Shown here: piece after piece, positions 15,802 to 26,050 of the stretch
How the letters are laid out: the number at the start of each line of letters is the position of its first letter
Position numbering within the stretch: position 1 is the stretch's first letter
From: Streptantibioticus rubrisoli
Lineage (GTDB): Bacteria > Actinomycetota > Actinomycetes > Streptomycetales > Streptomycetaceae
Reading direction: 5' to 3'
NCBI RefSeq assembly: GCF_024436055.1
Contig: NZ_JANFNH010000047.1
Span: forward strand, 1-58,021
Length of the DNA stretch: 58,021 nucleotides
Program-made: the position numbers and the translations under genes
The notes under the pieces: model-generated
Databases searched by the model: none
What the model saw: the letters and a program-made list of their open reading frames with translations, nothing else
Told to the model about the DNA's origin: nothing

Positions 15802-16662
15802 CTAACCCCGCAGGGCCTTCAGGCGGGCGACGTCCGCCGCGTAGTTGACCTTCGGCCCCGGCGTCTCGATCACCAGCGGTACGCCTTCCGTCGCCGGATG
15901 GCGGAACAGCTCGCGGAACGGCTCCGCGCCGATGTGACCGGCGCCGATGTTCTCGTGCCGGTCCTTGTGCGCGCCGACCACGTCCTTGGAGTCATTGGCG
16001 TGGACCAGCCGCAGCCGTCCCTCCCCGACCGTTTCGGTCAGCAGGTCGAGCGTCTGCTTCATGCCCCCGGGCCCGGCCAGGTCGTGGCCAGCGGCGAAGA
16101 CATGGCAGGTGTCCAGGCACACGCCCAGCCGCGGATGCCGGTCCAGCGCCTCGAAGTACGGCCCGAGATCCTCGACCCACGAGCACAGCGAGGCGCCCTG
16201 CCCGGCCGTGGGCTCCAACAGCAGCCACGGGTCGTCCTCGCGCACCAGCTCGTCCAGCAGCGGCAGCATCCGCTCCCGTACCTGCGCCAGCGCCACCGCG
16301 CGGGACCGCCCGCCGGTCGCCGAACCGGTGTGCACCACCACGCCCAGCGCGCCGATCGCCCGTCCCCGGCGCAGCGAATGCCGCAGCGAGTCCACCGAGT
16401 TGTCCACGGTCGCCGCGGTGTGCGAACCGAAGTTGATCAGGTACGGGGCGTGCACGTACGCCGGTATGCCCCGCGCCGCGCACTCTTCCCGGAACGCCTC
16501 GTCCTGCGCCGGGTTGCCCACCGGCGTCGCCCAGCCACGCGGGTTGGCGACGAAGACCTGCACCGTCTCCGCGCCGATGTCCCGCGCGTACCCCAGCCCG
16601 GCCTTCGCCAGCCCGCCCGCCACCGGGACATGGGCGCCAACGGGATTGCGTGCCGTACCCAT
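15802..16662 (-). CDS. nfo: deoxyribonuclease IV (AP endonuclease)
   Basis: 286-aa AP endonuclease family 2 enzyme, cutting 5' to abasic sites in base-excision repair. Metal-ligand motifs are in order: GAHVPVAGGL, VHAPYLINF, VVVHTGSATGG, LLLEPTAGQG, CLDTCHVFAAG, LVHANDSKD, HENIGAGHIG and VIETPG near the end. Length fits the family (about 280). The chosen ATG at 16662 overlaps the kinase stop by one base (TGATG), indicating translational coupling; GTG at 16674 is an alternative. Cotranscription of a repair nuclease with a PASTA kinase looks like shared position, not shared function. Confidence 0.9.
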   Translation of the reverse strand: MGTARNPVGAHVPVAGGLAKAGLGYARDIGAETVQVFVANPRGWATPVGNPAQDEAFREECAARGIPAYVHAPYLINFGSHTAATVDNSVDSLRHSLRRGRAIGALGVVVHTGSATGGRSRAVALAQVRERMLPLLDELVREDDPWLLLEPTAGQGASLCSWVEDLGPYFEALDRHPRLGVCLDTCHVFAAGHDLAGPGGMKQTLDLLTETVGEGRLRLVHANDSKDVVGAHKDRHENIGAGHIGAEPFRELFRHPATEGVPLVIETPGPKVNYAADVARLKALRG

Positions 16663-18569
16663 CAACGCGCCCACAGGGTGATCGTGGTGCCCTTCGGCTG
16701 CATCGAACCGCCACCGGGCGACTCGTTGAAGACCTTGCCGGTGAAGAACAGGTTGATCACGGTCACCTTGAAGCCCGCCGCCTCAAGGGTCTGCTTCGCG
16801 GTGTCGGTGTCCTGTCCGGTCACGTCCGGCACCTTGAACAACTGCTGGCCCTTGGAGACGGTCAGCGTGACCGTGTCGCCCTGTGCGGCCTGGCCGTCGG
16901 CCGGGCTCTGCTGGGCGACGGAGTCCTTCGGCACCGAGTCGGAGAACACCGGGCTGCTGGAGACCTGTGCCTTCAATCCGGCGGCCTGCAGCTTCTGTTC
17001 GGCGTCGCTGACGGTGGAGCCGATCACGTTGGGGACCGGCACCGCCTTGCCGCGGCTGACGGTGATCGCCACCGCGTCGCCGTTCTTGCGCGCGGTGCCC
17101 GGCGCGGGATCGGTGGAGATCACCGCGCCCTTGGGCACGGTGTCGTTGAACGCCTGGGTGACCGTGCCCGGTGTGAGCCCGGCGGCCTTGATCGCCTGCT
17201 GCGCCTGGTCCAGCGGCTTGCCGACCACCTGCGGTACGTCGGTGCGCTGCGGGCCGCGCGAGACCACCACCCGCACCGTCCCGTTGCCGCGGATGCGGGC
17301 GCCGGGGCCGGGATCGGTGGAGATCACGTGGTCCTTGGCGACCGTCTCACTGAAGTCCTCGCTGACCCGCACCCCGAGCCCAGCGTTCCGCAGCTTCTGC
17401 TCGGCCTGCGCCCGCGACAGCGCCAGCACCGGCGGCACGCTGGTGAACTGGCCGGAGCCCACGTACCAGACCACCGCGCCGGTGCCGAACAGCACCGCGA
17501 GCACGGTGACGATCGCTATCAGCCCGCGCCGCGGCAGCCGCCTGAACATGTGCGGCGCAGCGGAGTCCTCGGACCTGATCAGGTTCGGCGGAAGCTGGAA
17601 GCGGGTGGTGCGGTTGATCACCTCGGTGGGTTCGGTGCGTTCGGTGCGGCGGATGACCGTCGTACGGTCGTCGTCCGCCGTGGCCGCCGCGGCCTGCGGA
17701 GGTACCGCGTCCAACTGCTCGTCGGTCAGCGCCAAGCGCACCGAGCGCAGTCGGCCCAGCGCGGCCACCGCGTCGGCCGGGCGCGGCTGCGGCGAACGGG
17801 ACGCCATGGCGGTGACCAACTCGTCCAGCTCCGCCGCGAGCCCCGGCACGGCGGCCGACGGCGGCGCGATGTCCTCGTGCAGGTGCTGGTAGAGCACGGC
17901 GGCCGGGGTGCCGCCGTTGTGCGGCTTGGCGCCGGTGAGCATCTCGTACAGCAGCACGCCGCACGCGTAGACGTCGGAGCGCTCATCGGCGGTGCCGTGC
18001 TCGATCTGCTCGGGGGCCAGGTACGACACGGTGCCCAGCACCGAACCGCTGGTGGAGGTGGTGTCGGTGCCCACCGCACGCACCAGGCCGAAGTCGGCGA
18101 CCTTGACCCGGCCGTCGTCGCCCATCAGGACGTTCTCCGGCTTCATGTCCCGGTGCACCAGACCCGCCCGGTGCGCGGCGCCCAGCGCGGCCAGTATCGG
18201 CTCCAGGATGTCCAACGCGGCCCGCGGCGGCAGCGCGCCGCGCTCCCGCAGCACGTCGCGCAGGGTGCAGCCCGCCACGTACTCCATCGCCAGATAGACG
18301 TACGTGCCGTCGGTGCCCTGGTCGAACACCCCCACCACGTTGGGGTGGTCAAGGCGGGCCACCGCCTTGGCCTCCCGGATGAACCGCTCGACGAAGGCCT
18401 CGTCGCCCGCCAGCGCCGGGTGCATCACCTTCAGCGCCAGTACGCGGTCGAGACGGGTGTCCACGGCCCGGTAGACCGTGGCCATCCCGCCGACGGCGAT
18501 CCGCGCCTCGATCCGGTACCGGCCGTCGAGCACGTGCCCGACGAGCGGGTCCTGGAGGGTCGTATTCAC
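16662..18569 (-). CDS. PASTA-domain Ser/Thr protein kinase (PknL/PknB type)
   Basis: 635-aa membrane kinase. The cytoplasmic kinase domain (residues about 17-280) has AVGGMATVY, catalytic Lys47 in ALKVMHP, HRDMKPEN (Asp141), DFG (159-161), a Thr/Ser-rich activation loop TDTTSTSGS and APEQ. A linker holding several Thr residues precedes one membrane segment (about 350-372). Four extracellular PASTA repeats follow, which bind muropeptide or lipid II in related kinases. The start is the GTG at 18569, where TAAACT ends 7 nt upstream (leaderless); the longer frame overlaps thiG. By neighbourhood (aroH, Rv2175c-like gene, dcw cluster) it corresponds to M. tuberculosis PknL, although PknL has no PASTA repeats, so equivalence is an inference. 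Confidence 0.93.
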   Translation of the reverse strand: MNTTLQDPLVGHVLDGRYRIEARIAVGGMATVYRAVDTRLDRVLALKVMHPALAGDEAFVERFIREAKAVARLDHPNVVGVFDQGTDGTYVYLAMEYVAGCTLRDVLRERGALPPRAALDILEPILAALGAAHRAGLVHRDMKPENVLMGDDGRVKVADFGLVRAVGTDTTSTSGSVLGTVSYLAPEQIEHGTADERSDVYACGVLLYEMLTGAKPHNGGTPAAVLYQHLHEDIAPPSAAVPGLAAELDELVTAMASRSPQPRPADAVAALGRLRSVRLALTDEQLDAVPPQAAAATADDDRTTVIRRTERTEPTEVINRTTRFQLPPNLIRSEDSAAPHMFRRLPRRGLIAIVTVLAVLFGTGAVVWYVGSGQFTSVPPVLALSRAQAEQKLRNAGLGVRVSEDFSETVAKDHVISTDPGPGARIRGNGTVRVVVSRGPQRTDVPQVVGKPLDQAQQAIKAAGLTPGTVTQAFNDTVPKGAVISTDPAPGTARKNGDAVAITVSRGKAVPVPNVIGSTVSDAEQKLQAAGLKAQVSSSPVFSDSVPKDSVAQQSPADGQAAQGDTVTLTVSKGQQLFKVPDVTGQDTDTAKQTLEAAGFKVTVINLFFTGKVFNESPGGGSMQPKGTTITLWAR

Positions 18570-18612
18570 GCAAGGGAGTTTACGAGGTGGGACTGTGGAA
18601 TCCCGGTGCCCG

Positions 18613-19623
<1,011 letters not shown>

Positions 19624-19627
<4 letters not shown>

Positions 19628-20796
19628 ACGGCCTGCTCCTGGGGTGCGGTCGCGAATCGTGCGGGGGTGAACGGACGGGCGTACGGCGGGAGTTCGCCGG
19701 TGGTCAGCGCCTCGGCCATGGCATCGCCGGTGATCGGGGTGAGCAGCACCCCGTTGCGGTGGTGGCCGGTGGCCAGCAGCAGCCCGGGCAGCGCGGTCGG
19801 GCCGAGCAGCGGGGCGTTGTCCGGTGAGCCCGGGCGCAGCCCGGCCAGGGCCTCGGCGAGCGGCAGTTCGGTGATGCCGGGCACCAGGTCGTGCGCGTCC
19901 CGCAGCAGTTCGTAGACGCCGCCCGCGGTGACCTCGGTGTCCCAGCCCAACTCCTCGCTGGTCGCGCCGACCACCAGCTCGCCGTTCTCCCGTGGCACCA
20001 GGTAGACATGCCCGCCGCGTACCACCCCGCGCACCGTCCTGGACAGGAACGGGGCGTACGCCCGCGGGATCCGCAGCCGCAGCACCTGGCCCTTCACCGG
20101 CCGCACCGGCGGCAGCACGTGCTCGGGCAGGCCCGCGACGGTGCCGCTGCGGCTGCCCGCCGCCAGTACCGTCTGCTCGGCGGCGAGCGCGGTGCCGTCG
20201 CGCAGCACCGCGCCGCGGACACGGTCGCCGTCCACCGTGACGCGTTCCGCCGAGTCGCGGTGGAAGACCACCCCCGCCCTCTCACAGGCCCGCAGCAGAG
20301 CGGTGGCCAGCCGTCGCGGGTCGACCTGGTGGTCGCCGTCCACCCGCAGGCCGCCGCGCACGCCGGGGGCGAGCATCGGCTCCAGGCGGCGGCAGTCCCG
20401 GCCGCTGATCCACTCGGACGCCAGGCCCAGCGTGAGCTGGAAGGCGTGCAGTTCGCGCATCGCGGCGCGGTCGTCGGCGTCCAGCGCGACCGCGAGCGTG
20501 CCGCAGGGGCGGTAGCCGAGGTCGAGGCCGGTGGCCTCGGTCAGTTCCTCGGCGAACGTCGGGTAGCTGCGCGCGGACGCCAGGTTGAGCTCCAGCAGGG
20601 TCTGCTCGCCGTACTGGAGTTCCGTGACGGCGGCGAGCATCCCGGCGGCGACATGGGCCGCACCCGCGCCGGGCGACGGGTCGACCACCGCTGTCCGCAG
20701 GCCGCGCTGGGCCGCGCGCCAAGCGGTGACCAGGCCGATGATGCCGCCACCGATGACGAGCACGTCGTCTTGCGGCGGGCAACTGGGAACGTGCAT
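19624..20796 (-). CDS. thiO: glycine oxidase (ThiO)
   Basis: 390-aa FAD-dependent oxidase of the DAO family. It oxidises glycine to the imine needed by ThiG, replacing the ThiH route. The FAD-binding motif VIGGGIIGLVTAWRAAQRGL starts near residue 14. Central GHVYLVPRENGELVVGAT and C-terminal ATGHHRNGVLLTP motifs are characteristic. The start ATG at 20796 has a strong SD (GGGAGGAG) at 20807-20814 located directly at the 3' edge of the TPP riboswitch. It is the first gene of the thiO-thiS-thiG operon. Confidence 0.93.
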
Positions 20797-21097
20797 GACG
20801 GTTCCGCTCCTCCCTTCGCCGGTATGACCCGGATCAGGTTCGTACGGTCGGCGGCCGCTCAGCCGCCCTCTCAGCCCGGTACGTCCGGGCTCCCGCGAGT
20901 GCTCACCCGTACCTTACTGCGTGAGGTACGGGGGTGGGCCCCCGGTCCCGTCCGCCGTGTGGTGGCTTCCCCTCTGGGGGCGGGGCGGTTCGTGGCGGCG
21001 GGTGTCGTGCCGAACCCGCCGCGAGCCGTGACGATGTGTCAGGGATCTCCCCGCACGATGGTGCGGATTCCGCGCCGTACGGCGCTACCGTGATCGC
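20797..21097. other. divergent intergenic region, thiO / ferredoxin reductase
   Basis: About 300 bp holding the TPP riboswitch (minus strand), a TAAGGT hexamer just upstream of it that could be its -10, and a TACCGT -10 box at 21086-21091 for the reductase gene. No further gene is supported. Confidence 0.6.
20811..20905 (-). promoter_or_regulatory. TPP riboswitch (THI element)
   Basis: On the minus strand the conserved blocks appear in order: CGGGAGCCCGG, CTGAGAGG (20869-20874 core), a variable stem, then ACCTGATCCGGGTCATACCGGCGAAGG. These are the THI-box landmarks that bind thiamine pyrophosphate. The thiO Shine-Dalgarno lies immediately after the last block, so control is most simply by closing the RBS when TPP is bound. 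Confidence 0.93.
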
Positions 21098-22315
21098 GTG
21101 AGGGATGAGCAGAGCGTGCGCCGCGTCGTGGTGGTCGGGGCCGGGATGGCCGGGGTGCAGACCGCGGTATCGCTGCGCGAGCACGGATTCAGCGGATCGA
21201 TCACACTGCTCGGTGCGGAACCGCACCATCCGTATGACCGCCCGCCGCTGTCGAAGTCCGTACTGCTGGGCGCGGCCGACGGCTCCGCCTTCGACGTGGA
21301 CTTCGCCGGGCTCGACATCGAGTTGCGGCTCGGCCAGCACGCCGACGCGTTGCGCCCGGCCGACCGGCAGGTCGTCACGGCTGGCGGCACGCTCCCGTAC
21401 GACCGGCTGGTGATCGCCACCGGCGCGGAACCCGTGACGCTGCCCGGCGCGGCCGGAGTGCCGGGCGTCCACATGCTGCGCACCCTGGACGACGCCAACG
21501 CGCTGCGGCCGGTACTGGCCGCCAAGCGCCAGGTGGTCGTGGTCGGCGCCGGGTGGATCGGCGCGGAGTTCGCCACCGCGGCCCGCGAGTCCGGCTGCGA
21601 GGTGACCGTCGTCGAGGCCGCGGAGCTGCCGCTGGCCGGGGTGCTGCCCGCGGAGATCGCCGCGCCGATGCGCGGCTGGTACGAGGAGGCCGGGGTACGG
21701 CTGCTCACCGGCACCCGGGTCGCCGGGGTGGAGCCCGGCGCCGTACTGCTCGCCGACGGCACCCGGCTGCTCGCCGGTGCGGTGGTGATCGGCATCGGGG
21801 CGCGCCCGACGACCGGCTGGCTGGCCGGTTCCGGCGTCGAACTGGATGAGCACCGGGCGGTACGCGCCGACGACCGGCTGCGCACGTCGGTGCCGGAGGT
21901 CATGGCGGTCGGCGACTGCGCTTCGTTCCCGTCCGCCCGCTACGGCGAGCGGCTGCTCATCCACCACTGGGACAACGCGGTGCAGGGGCCGCGCACGGCG
22001 GCGGCGAACCTGCTGGGCGGGGACGTGCGCTACGACCCGGTGCCGTACTTCTGGTCCGAGCAGTTCGGCCGCTTCGTGCAGTACGCGGGCCACCACACCG
22101 ACGCCGACCAGGTGCTGCGGCGCGGCGATCCGGACGGTCCGGCGTGGTCGGTGTGCTGGCTGCGCGACGGCGTGCTGGTCGCCCTGCTCGCCGTGGGCCG
22201 CCCCCGTGACCTGGCCCAGAGCCGCAAACTGATCGAACGCGGCACCCAACTGGACCCCACGGCCGCCGCCGACCCCGCGATCCCGCTGAAGGCCGCGGTA
22301 CTCAGCGCGGCGTGA
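21098..22315 (+). CDS. FAD-dependent ferredoxin reductase-type oxidoreductase
   Basis: 405-aa pyridine nucleotide-disulfide oxidoreductase of the rubredoxin/ferredoxin reductase group. An FAD-binding VVVGAGMAGVQTAVSLREHG is at residues 10-29, the PYDRPPLSK motif typical of ferredoxin reductases follows, and a second NAD(P)-binding VVVVGAGWIGAEFA begins near residue 147. MAVGDCASFP closes the FAD site, and a reductase C-terminal domain follows. It probably passes electrons from NAD(P)H to a [2Fe-2S] ferredoxin, for example for a P450; no partner gene is adjacent. The start is the GTG at 21098 with TACCGT ending 6 nt upstream, so it is probably leaderless. Confidence 0.9.
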   Translation: MRDEQSVRRVVVVGAGMAGVQTAVSLREHGFSGSITLLGAEPHHPYDRPPLSKSVLLGAADGSAFDVDFAGLDIELRLGQHADALRPADRQVVTAGGTLPYDRLVIATGAEPVTLPGAAGVPGVHMLRTLDDANALRPVLAAKRQVVVVGAGWIGAEFATAARESGCEVTVVEAAELPLAGVLPAEIAAPMRGWYEEAGVRLLTGTRVAGVEPGAVLLADGTRLLAGAVVIGIGARPTTGWLAGSGVELDEHRAVRADDRLRTSVPEVMAVGDCASFPSARYGERLLIHHWDNAVQGPRTAAANLLGGDVRYDPVPYFWSEQFGRFVQYAGHHTDADQVLRRGDPDGPAWSVCWLRDGVLVALLAVGRPRDLAQSRKLIERGTQLDPTAAADPAIPLKAAVLSAA

Positions 22316-22352
22316 GGCCCTGCGGGCCCGGGGCTCGCCCAGAAAAATCCCG

Positions 22353-22420
22353 CCGCGACGCCGAGCAAACTCCCACGGTGCAGCCCCGGGTCCACGGGCA
22401 CCGCAGCCCACCGCGAGATC
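22353..22420. repeat. dispersed relative of the 93-bp repeat
   Basis: The string CCGCCGCGACGCCGAGCAAA and the following CTCCCACGG resemble the core of the tandem units at 25689-25966 (CCGCCGCGACGGCGAGCAAC then TCCCACGGCGG). The copy lies in the 253-bp gap before the Rv2175c-like gene. Confidence 0.45.
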
Positions 22421-22568
22421 CCGGCCGGAGGCCCCTGGCGGCGGGCAGCCGTAAGAGTGACTGTCGGGCAGGACACCGCACTCCGCACCGTAAGGGCGCC
22501 GTACGGGCGCCGTCCGGACGGAGCCCGTCGGGTACCGGTTGTCGGTGCGGGATGGCACGCTTGTCCCC

Positions 22569-22943
22569 GTGACTGGTTACTCGTCGATTGACCCCAAGAT
22601 TGACGCCCTCGTGCCTTCCTGGCTCACCCTGCCCGACGTCGCCGAACGCCTCGGCGTGGAAGTGACCCGCGTTCGCCAGCTGATCAAGGAGGGTCAGCTC
22701 ATCGCGGTCCGCCGGGGCGAAAACCGGGTCCTGATGGTCCCCGCCGACTTCATCGGCACCGGCAAGGTGATCAAGGGCCTCGCTGGCACGCTGACGCTGC
22801 TCAAGGACGACGGCTTCACCGAGGAAGAGGCGTTGGAGTGGCTGTTCACCGCCGACCCGACCCTCCCCGGCACCCCCGTCGAAGCCCTGCGGGAGAATCG
22901 CGGGACCGAGGTGAAGCGCCGCGCCCAGGCGCTCGCCGTCTGA
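22569..22943 (+). CDS. Rv2175c-like DNA-binding protein
   Basis: 124-aa winged-helix protein. The N-terminal MerR-like helix-turn-helix (SWLTLPDVAERLGVEVTRVR, about 18-37) is followed by a short wing (LIAVRRGENRVLMVPADFI) and a C-terminal helical domain. It matches the actinobacterial Rv2175c family; the M. tuberculosis member is a substrate of kinase PknL, whose phosphorylation on an N-terminal Thr abolishes DNA binding. Here Thr2 and nearby Ser5/Ser6 are candidate sites. The start is the GTG at 22569; only a weak -10 like CACGCT lies 7 nt upstream. A PASTA kinase lies 4 kb away, with thiamine genes between. Confidence 0.85.
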   Translation: MTGYSSIDPKIDALVPSWLTLPDVAERLGVEVTRVRQLIKEGQLIAVRRGENRVLMVPADFIGTGKVIKGLAGTLTLLKDDGFTEEEALEWLFTADPTLPGTPVEALRENRGTEVKRRAQALAV

Positions 22944-22982
22944 CCCGAGCCGTCTGACCCGTACCAGGGGGAGCGCCACCGT

Positions 22983-23666
22983 ATGACCACCACCGCCGAG
23001 AACCGTGGGCGCGCGCTGCGCGCACAGCTCGCCGACGCACGGGTCTACCTGTGCACCGACGCCCGCAAGCGCCAGGGCGATCTGCCCGAGTTCCTGGACG
23101 CGGTCCTCGGCTCCGGGGTGGACATCGTGCAGCTGCGGGACAAGGGCATGGAAGCCGCCGAGGAACTGGAACACCTCGCGGTCTTCCACGAGGCCTGCCG
23201 CAGGCACGGCAAGCTGCTGGCGGTCAACGACCGCGCGGACGTCGCCCACGCGGCGGGCGCGGACGTACTGCACCTCGGACAGGGTGACCTGCCGGTGCCC
23301 GCCGCCCGCGCCATCCTCGGCGACGAGGTGGTCATCGGACGCTCCACCCATGCCGAATCCGAAGCGGCCGCGGCCGCCACCGAGCCCGGTGCGGACTACT
23401 TCTGCACCGGGCCGGTGTGGCCCACCCCCACCAAGCCGGGGCGGCACGCTCCCGGCCTGCCGCTGGTGGAGTACGCGGCCGGGCTGGCCACCGAGCGGCC
23501 CTGGTTCGCCATCGGCGGCATCGACCTGTCGAACGTCGAGCAGGTACTGGCCGCCGGAGCGCGCCGGATCGTGGTGGTCCGGGCGCTCACCGAGGCGGAC
23601 GACCCGGCCGAGGTGGCCGCCCGACTTGCCAAGACCGTCCGGGGAGCGGACGGAAGTCCGTCATAG
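22983..23666 (+). CDS. thiE: thiamine-phosphate synthase
   Basis: 227-aa monofunctional ThiE, joining HMP pyrophosphate and thiazole phosphate into thiamine phosphate. Motifs are [62 protein letters not shown] and FAIGGID. It is full length. The ATG at 22983 follows GGGGGAG by 9 nt. It is on the opposite strand from thiO-thiS-thiG and about 2.2 kb away, and I see no second TPP riboswitch ahead of it. It lies 39 nt after the Rv2175c-like gene, so it may be read from that gene's promoter. Confidence 0.94.
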   Translation: MTTTAENRGRALRAQLADARVYLCTDARKRQGDLPEFLDAVLGSGVDIVQLRDKGMEAAEELEHLAVFHEACRRHGKLLAVNDRADVAHAAGADVLHLGQGDLPVPAARAILGDEVVIGRSTHAESEAAAAATEPGADYFCTGPVWPTPTKPGRHAPGLPLVEYAAGLATERPWFAIGGIDLSNVEQVLAAGARRIVVVRALTEADDPAEVAARLAKTVRGADGSPS

Positions 23667-23725
23667 CGGCCCATATCGTGGAAGCTGGTTACGGACCGTC
23701 CACGCTGGCCGTTAGCCTGAACGAC

Positions 23726-24643
23726 ATGGCCCTCGGAACCCCTTCCACCAGGACCGATCGCGCGGTCACCATTCGAGAACTGCTCTCGTCCGGCGAGCGC
23801 TCCTACTCCTTCGAATTCGCCGCCCCCAAGACCGACAAGGGCGAGCGGATCCTTTGGGACGCCATCCGTCGCATTGAGGCCGTCCAGCCGACCTTCGTGT
23901 CCGTGACCTACGGCGCGGGCGGCTCGTCCCGCGAGGGAACGGTGCGCGCGACCGACCGCATCGTCTCCGACACCACGCTGACGCCGTGCGCGCACCTGAC
24001 CGCGGTCAACCACTCCGTCGCCGAACTGCGCAACATCATCGGGCAGTACGCGGACGCCGGAATCCGCAACATGCTCGCGGTCCGCGGCGACCCGCCCGGT
24101 GACCCGATGGGGGAGTGGGTCCCGCATCCGCAGGGCCTGCGCTACGCGGCGGAACTCGTCGCGCTGATCAAGGAGTCCGGGGACTTCTGCGTGGGTGTGG
24201 CGGCCTTCACCGAGATGCATCCGCGCTCCGTCGACCTGGAGTCCGACACGCGGTACTTCGTGGAGAAGTGCCGGGCGGGTGCCGACTTCGCCATCACCCA
24301 GATGTTCTTCAACGCCGAGGACTACCTGCGGTTGCGGGACCGGGCGGCCAAGGCCGGGTGCGAGACGCCGATCATTCCGGAGATCATGCCGGTCACCAAC
24401 GTCCGGCAGATCGAGCGCTTTTCGCAGCTGGGCAACGCGCCGTTCCCGCCCGCGCTGGCCGAACGGATCCTCGCGGTCCAGGACGACCCGGCGGCGGTGC
24501 GGGCCATCGGTGTGGAGTTCGCCACCGAGATGTGCCGCACACTGATGGACGAGGACATCCCGGGGCTGCACTTCATTACCCTGAACCACTCCACGGCATC
24601 GCTGGAAATCTACGAGAATCTCGGTCTGCACCGAAGGTCGTAG
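23726..24643 (+). CDS. metF: methylenetetrahydrofolate reductase [NAD(P)H]
   Basis: 305-aa MetF, reducing 5,10-methylene-THF to 5-methyl-THF for methionine synthesis with FAD as cofactor. Motifs are [14 protein letters not shown] (conserved Glu), [54 protein letters not shown] and [10 protein letters not shown]. It is full length. The start is the ATG at 23726: TAGCCT ends 7 nt upstream and no RBS is present, so the transcript is probably leaderless. The longer frame overlaps thiE and lacks similarity. Confidence 0.94.
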   Translation: MALGTPSTRTDRAVTIRELLSSGERSYSFEFAAPKTDKGERILWDAIRRIEAVQPTFVSVTYGAGGSSREGTVRATDRIVSDTTLTPCAHLTAVNHSVAELRNIIGQYADAGIRNMLAVRGDPPGDPMGEWVPHPQGLRYAAELVALIKESGDFCVGVAAFTEMHPRSVDLESDTRYFVEKCRAGADFAITQMFFNAEDYLRLRDRAAKAGCETPIIPEIMPVTNVRQIERFSQLGNAPFPPALAERILAVQDDPAAVRAIGVEFATEMCRTLMDEDIPGLHFITLNHSTASLEIYENLGLHRRS

Positions 24644-24702
24644 CGGGCGGATCCGCTGCCCCGGGGATACGACGGCGGTGAACGGTAAAAGGAAGTGCGC
24701 GC

Positions 24703-25479
24703 ATGGGCTACACGGTGCTCTACATCGCGTTCGGTGTCGTGGCGCTCTGGCTGCTGGGCGAGGTGCTGCTCCAGTACAAGGCGCGGCTGCGCTGGCGGCT
24801 GCTGGCCTTCGCCGGGTTCTGCGGTGTGGTCGTGGGCGTGGCCCTGCCGTCGGTGATCGTGATCTGCCTGGGCGCGGCGGCGTTCGGGACGGGGCAGACC
24901 TTCGTCACGCTGTCGTACCGGCGCGGCTTCGCCGCCGGTTGGGCGCTCGGCGGACGGCCGAGCTCCAGCCGCCGCCGTAAGGGGGGCCGCGGTACGGGGA
25001 GTTCGGCCCCGGCGGACGTACCGGCGGCGCCGGAGCAGCCCCCGGCCGAGCCCGAACCGGCGCCGGAGGCCGCCGAGTTCGAGCCGTACGGCACCGGCAC
25101 AGGCACCGAGGAGTACGCGCAGGTGTACTCACCGATGCCGATGCCGGACGACACGGGGGAGTACGCGGCGTACCAGTCGCAGCCCACCGGGGGCTACCAG
25201 GGGTACGGGTGGCAGCAGCAGCCGTCCTATGAGTACGAGCAGGATGTCTTCGGCAACGCGGCCTACGGATACGGTCAGCAGCAGCCGTATCCGCAGTACG
25301 AGCAGTACGCCTATCCGGCGCAGGATCCATACGCCACCGCGCAGTACGGCTATGAGACGCCGCCCGGCGGCGTCTGGAACCCGGAGTACCACCCCGAACA
25401 GGCCCACATTCCCCAACAGGCACCCCCCACCCACGACCAGCCCCAACCCACGGACCCCTACGACCCGTACCACTACTAA
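24703..25479 (+). CDS. hypothetical membrane protein with Tyr/Gln/Pro-rich tail
   Basis: 258-aa protein of unknown function, known to me only as a Streptomyces hypothetical. Two or three membrane segments lie within residues 1-70. A basic stretch (SSRRRKGGRG) near residues 87-97 should face the cytoplasm. The second half is low-complexity: an acidic, Pro-rich part followed by many Tyr, Gln and Gly residues (YGYGQQQPYPQYEQYAYP) ending in YDPYHY. Such tails are disordered and can be Tyr-phosphorylated or drive assembly, but nothing shows this here. The ATG at 24703 follows AAAAGGAAG. No operon partner is evident. Confidence 0.8.
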   Translation: MGYTVLYIAFGVVALWLLGEVLLQYKARLRWRLLAFAGFCGVVVGVALPSVIVICLGAAAFGTGQTFVTLSYRRGFAAGWALGGRPSSSRRRKGGRGTGSSAPADVPAAPEQPPAEPEPAPEAAEFEPYGTGTGTEEYAQVYSPMPMPDDTGEYAAYQSQPTGGYQGYGWQQQPSYEYEQDVFGNAAYGYGQQQPYPQYEQYAYPAQDPYATAQYGYETPPGGVWNPEYHPEQAHIPQQAPPTHDQPQPTDPYDPYHY

Positions 25480-26050
25480 GGCCTCCGGCGGCCCCGGAAT
25501 TCCTGGCGCGCGGCAGCTCCAACGCTGGGGCGGTCCTTTGCGGGCAAAGCCCCCAAACCCTGGCGCGGCGGGCCTCGTTGAGGCGAAAGCCTGATCGGCG
25601 TGCGCGCCGTTAGGCCCAAGTGCACCGCGACACTGGGGGGGGGTTGGGGATCTGAGGGCTCGCCTCAAAGCAAAGACCCGCCGCAGCAGCGCACACCGCG
25701 CTCGGGGGCCTTGGGGGCGTGTCCCCATCAATGGTCCGTCGCGACGGCGAGCAACCCCACGGCGGACCACGGCGCTTGAAGCGCACACCGCGCTCGGGGG
25801 CCTTGGGGGCGTGCCCCAATCAATGATCCGCCGCGACGGCGAGCAACTCCCACGGCGGACCTCGGCGGTCGAAGCGCACACCGCACTCGGGGGCCTTGGG
25901 GGCGTGCCCCAATCAATGATCCGCCGCGACGGCGAGCAACCCCCACGGCGGATCCCGGCGGTCGCAGCGCACCGCAGCCCCGGCGTCAGACACCCGGACC
26001 GGAGGTCGAACCGCACCCGCAGCCCCAGCGGCCCAAACCGGACCAGAGGT
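25480..26050. other. 571-bp gene-free spacer with tandem repeats
   Basis: The space between the membrane protein gene and the CrtI-like gene holds the tandem repeats at 25689-25985 and GC-rich unique sequence on either side, including a G9 run at about 25636-25644. Open frames here are repeat-driven and encode no recognisable protein. Confidence 0.7.
25689..25985. repeat. tandem repeat, three units of 92-93 bp plus a partial fourth
   Basis: Units start at 25689, 25781 and 25874, each with GCGCACACCG, and a degenerate fourth starts at 25967. Within each unit TTGGGGGCGTGCCCCAA forms a hairpin, and the CCGCCG ... CGGCGG block around GCGACGGCGAGCAA forms another. Unit identity is high, with differences mostly at the ends. 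There are no spacers of unrelated sequence, so this is not a CRISPR. Confidence 0.85.

Noticed and set aside
25689-25985. CRISPR array
   Set aside because: Units are 92-93 bp with no unrelated spacers, and no cas gene is nearby.
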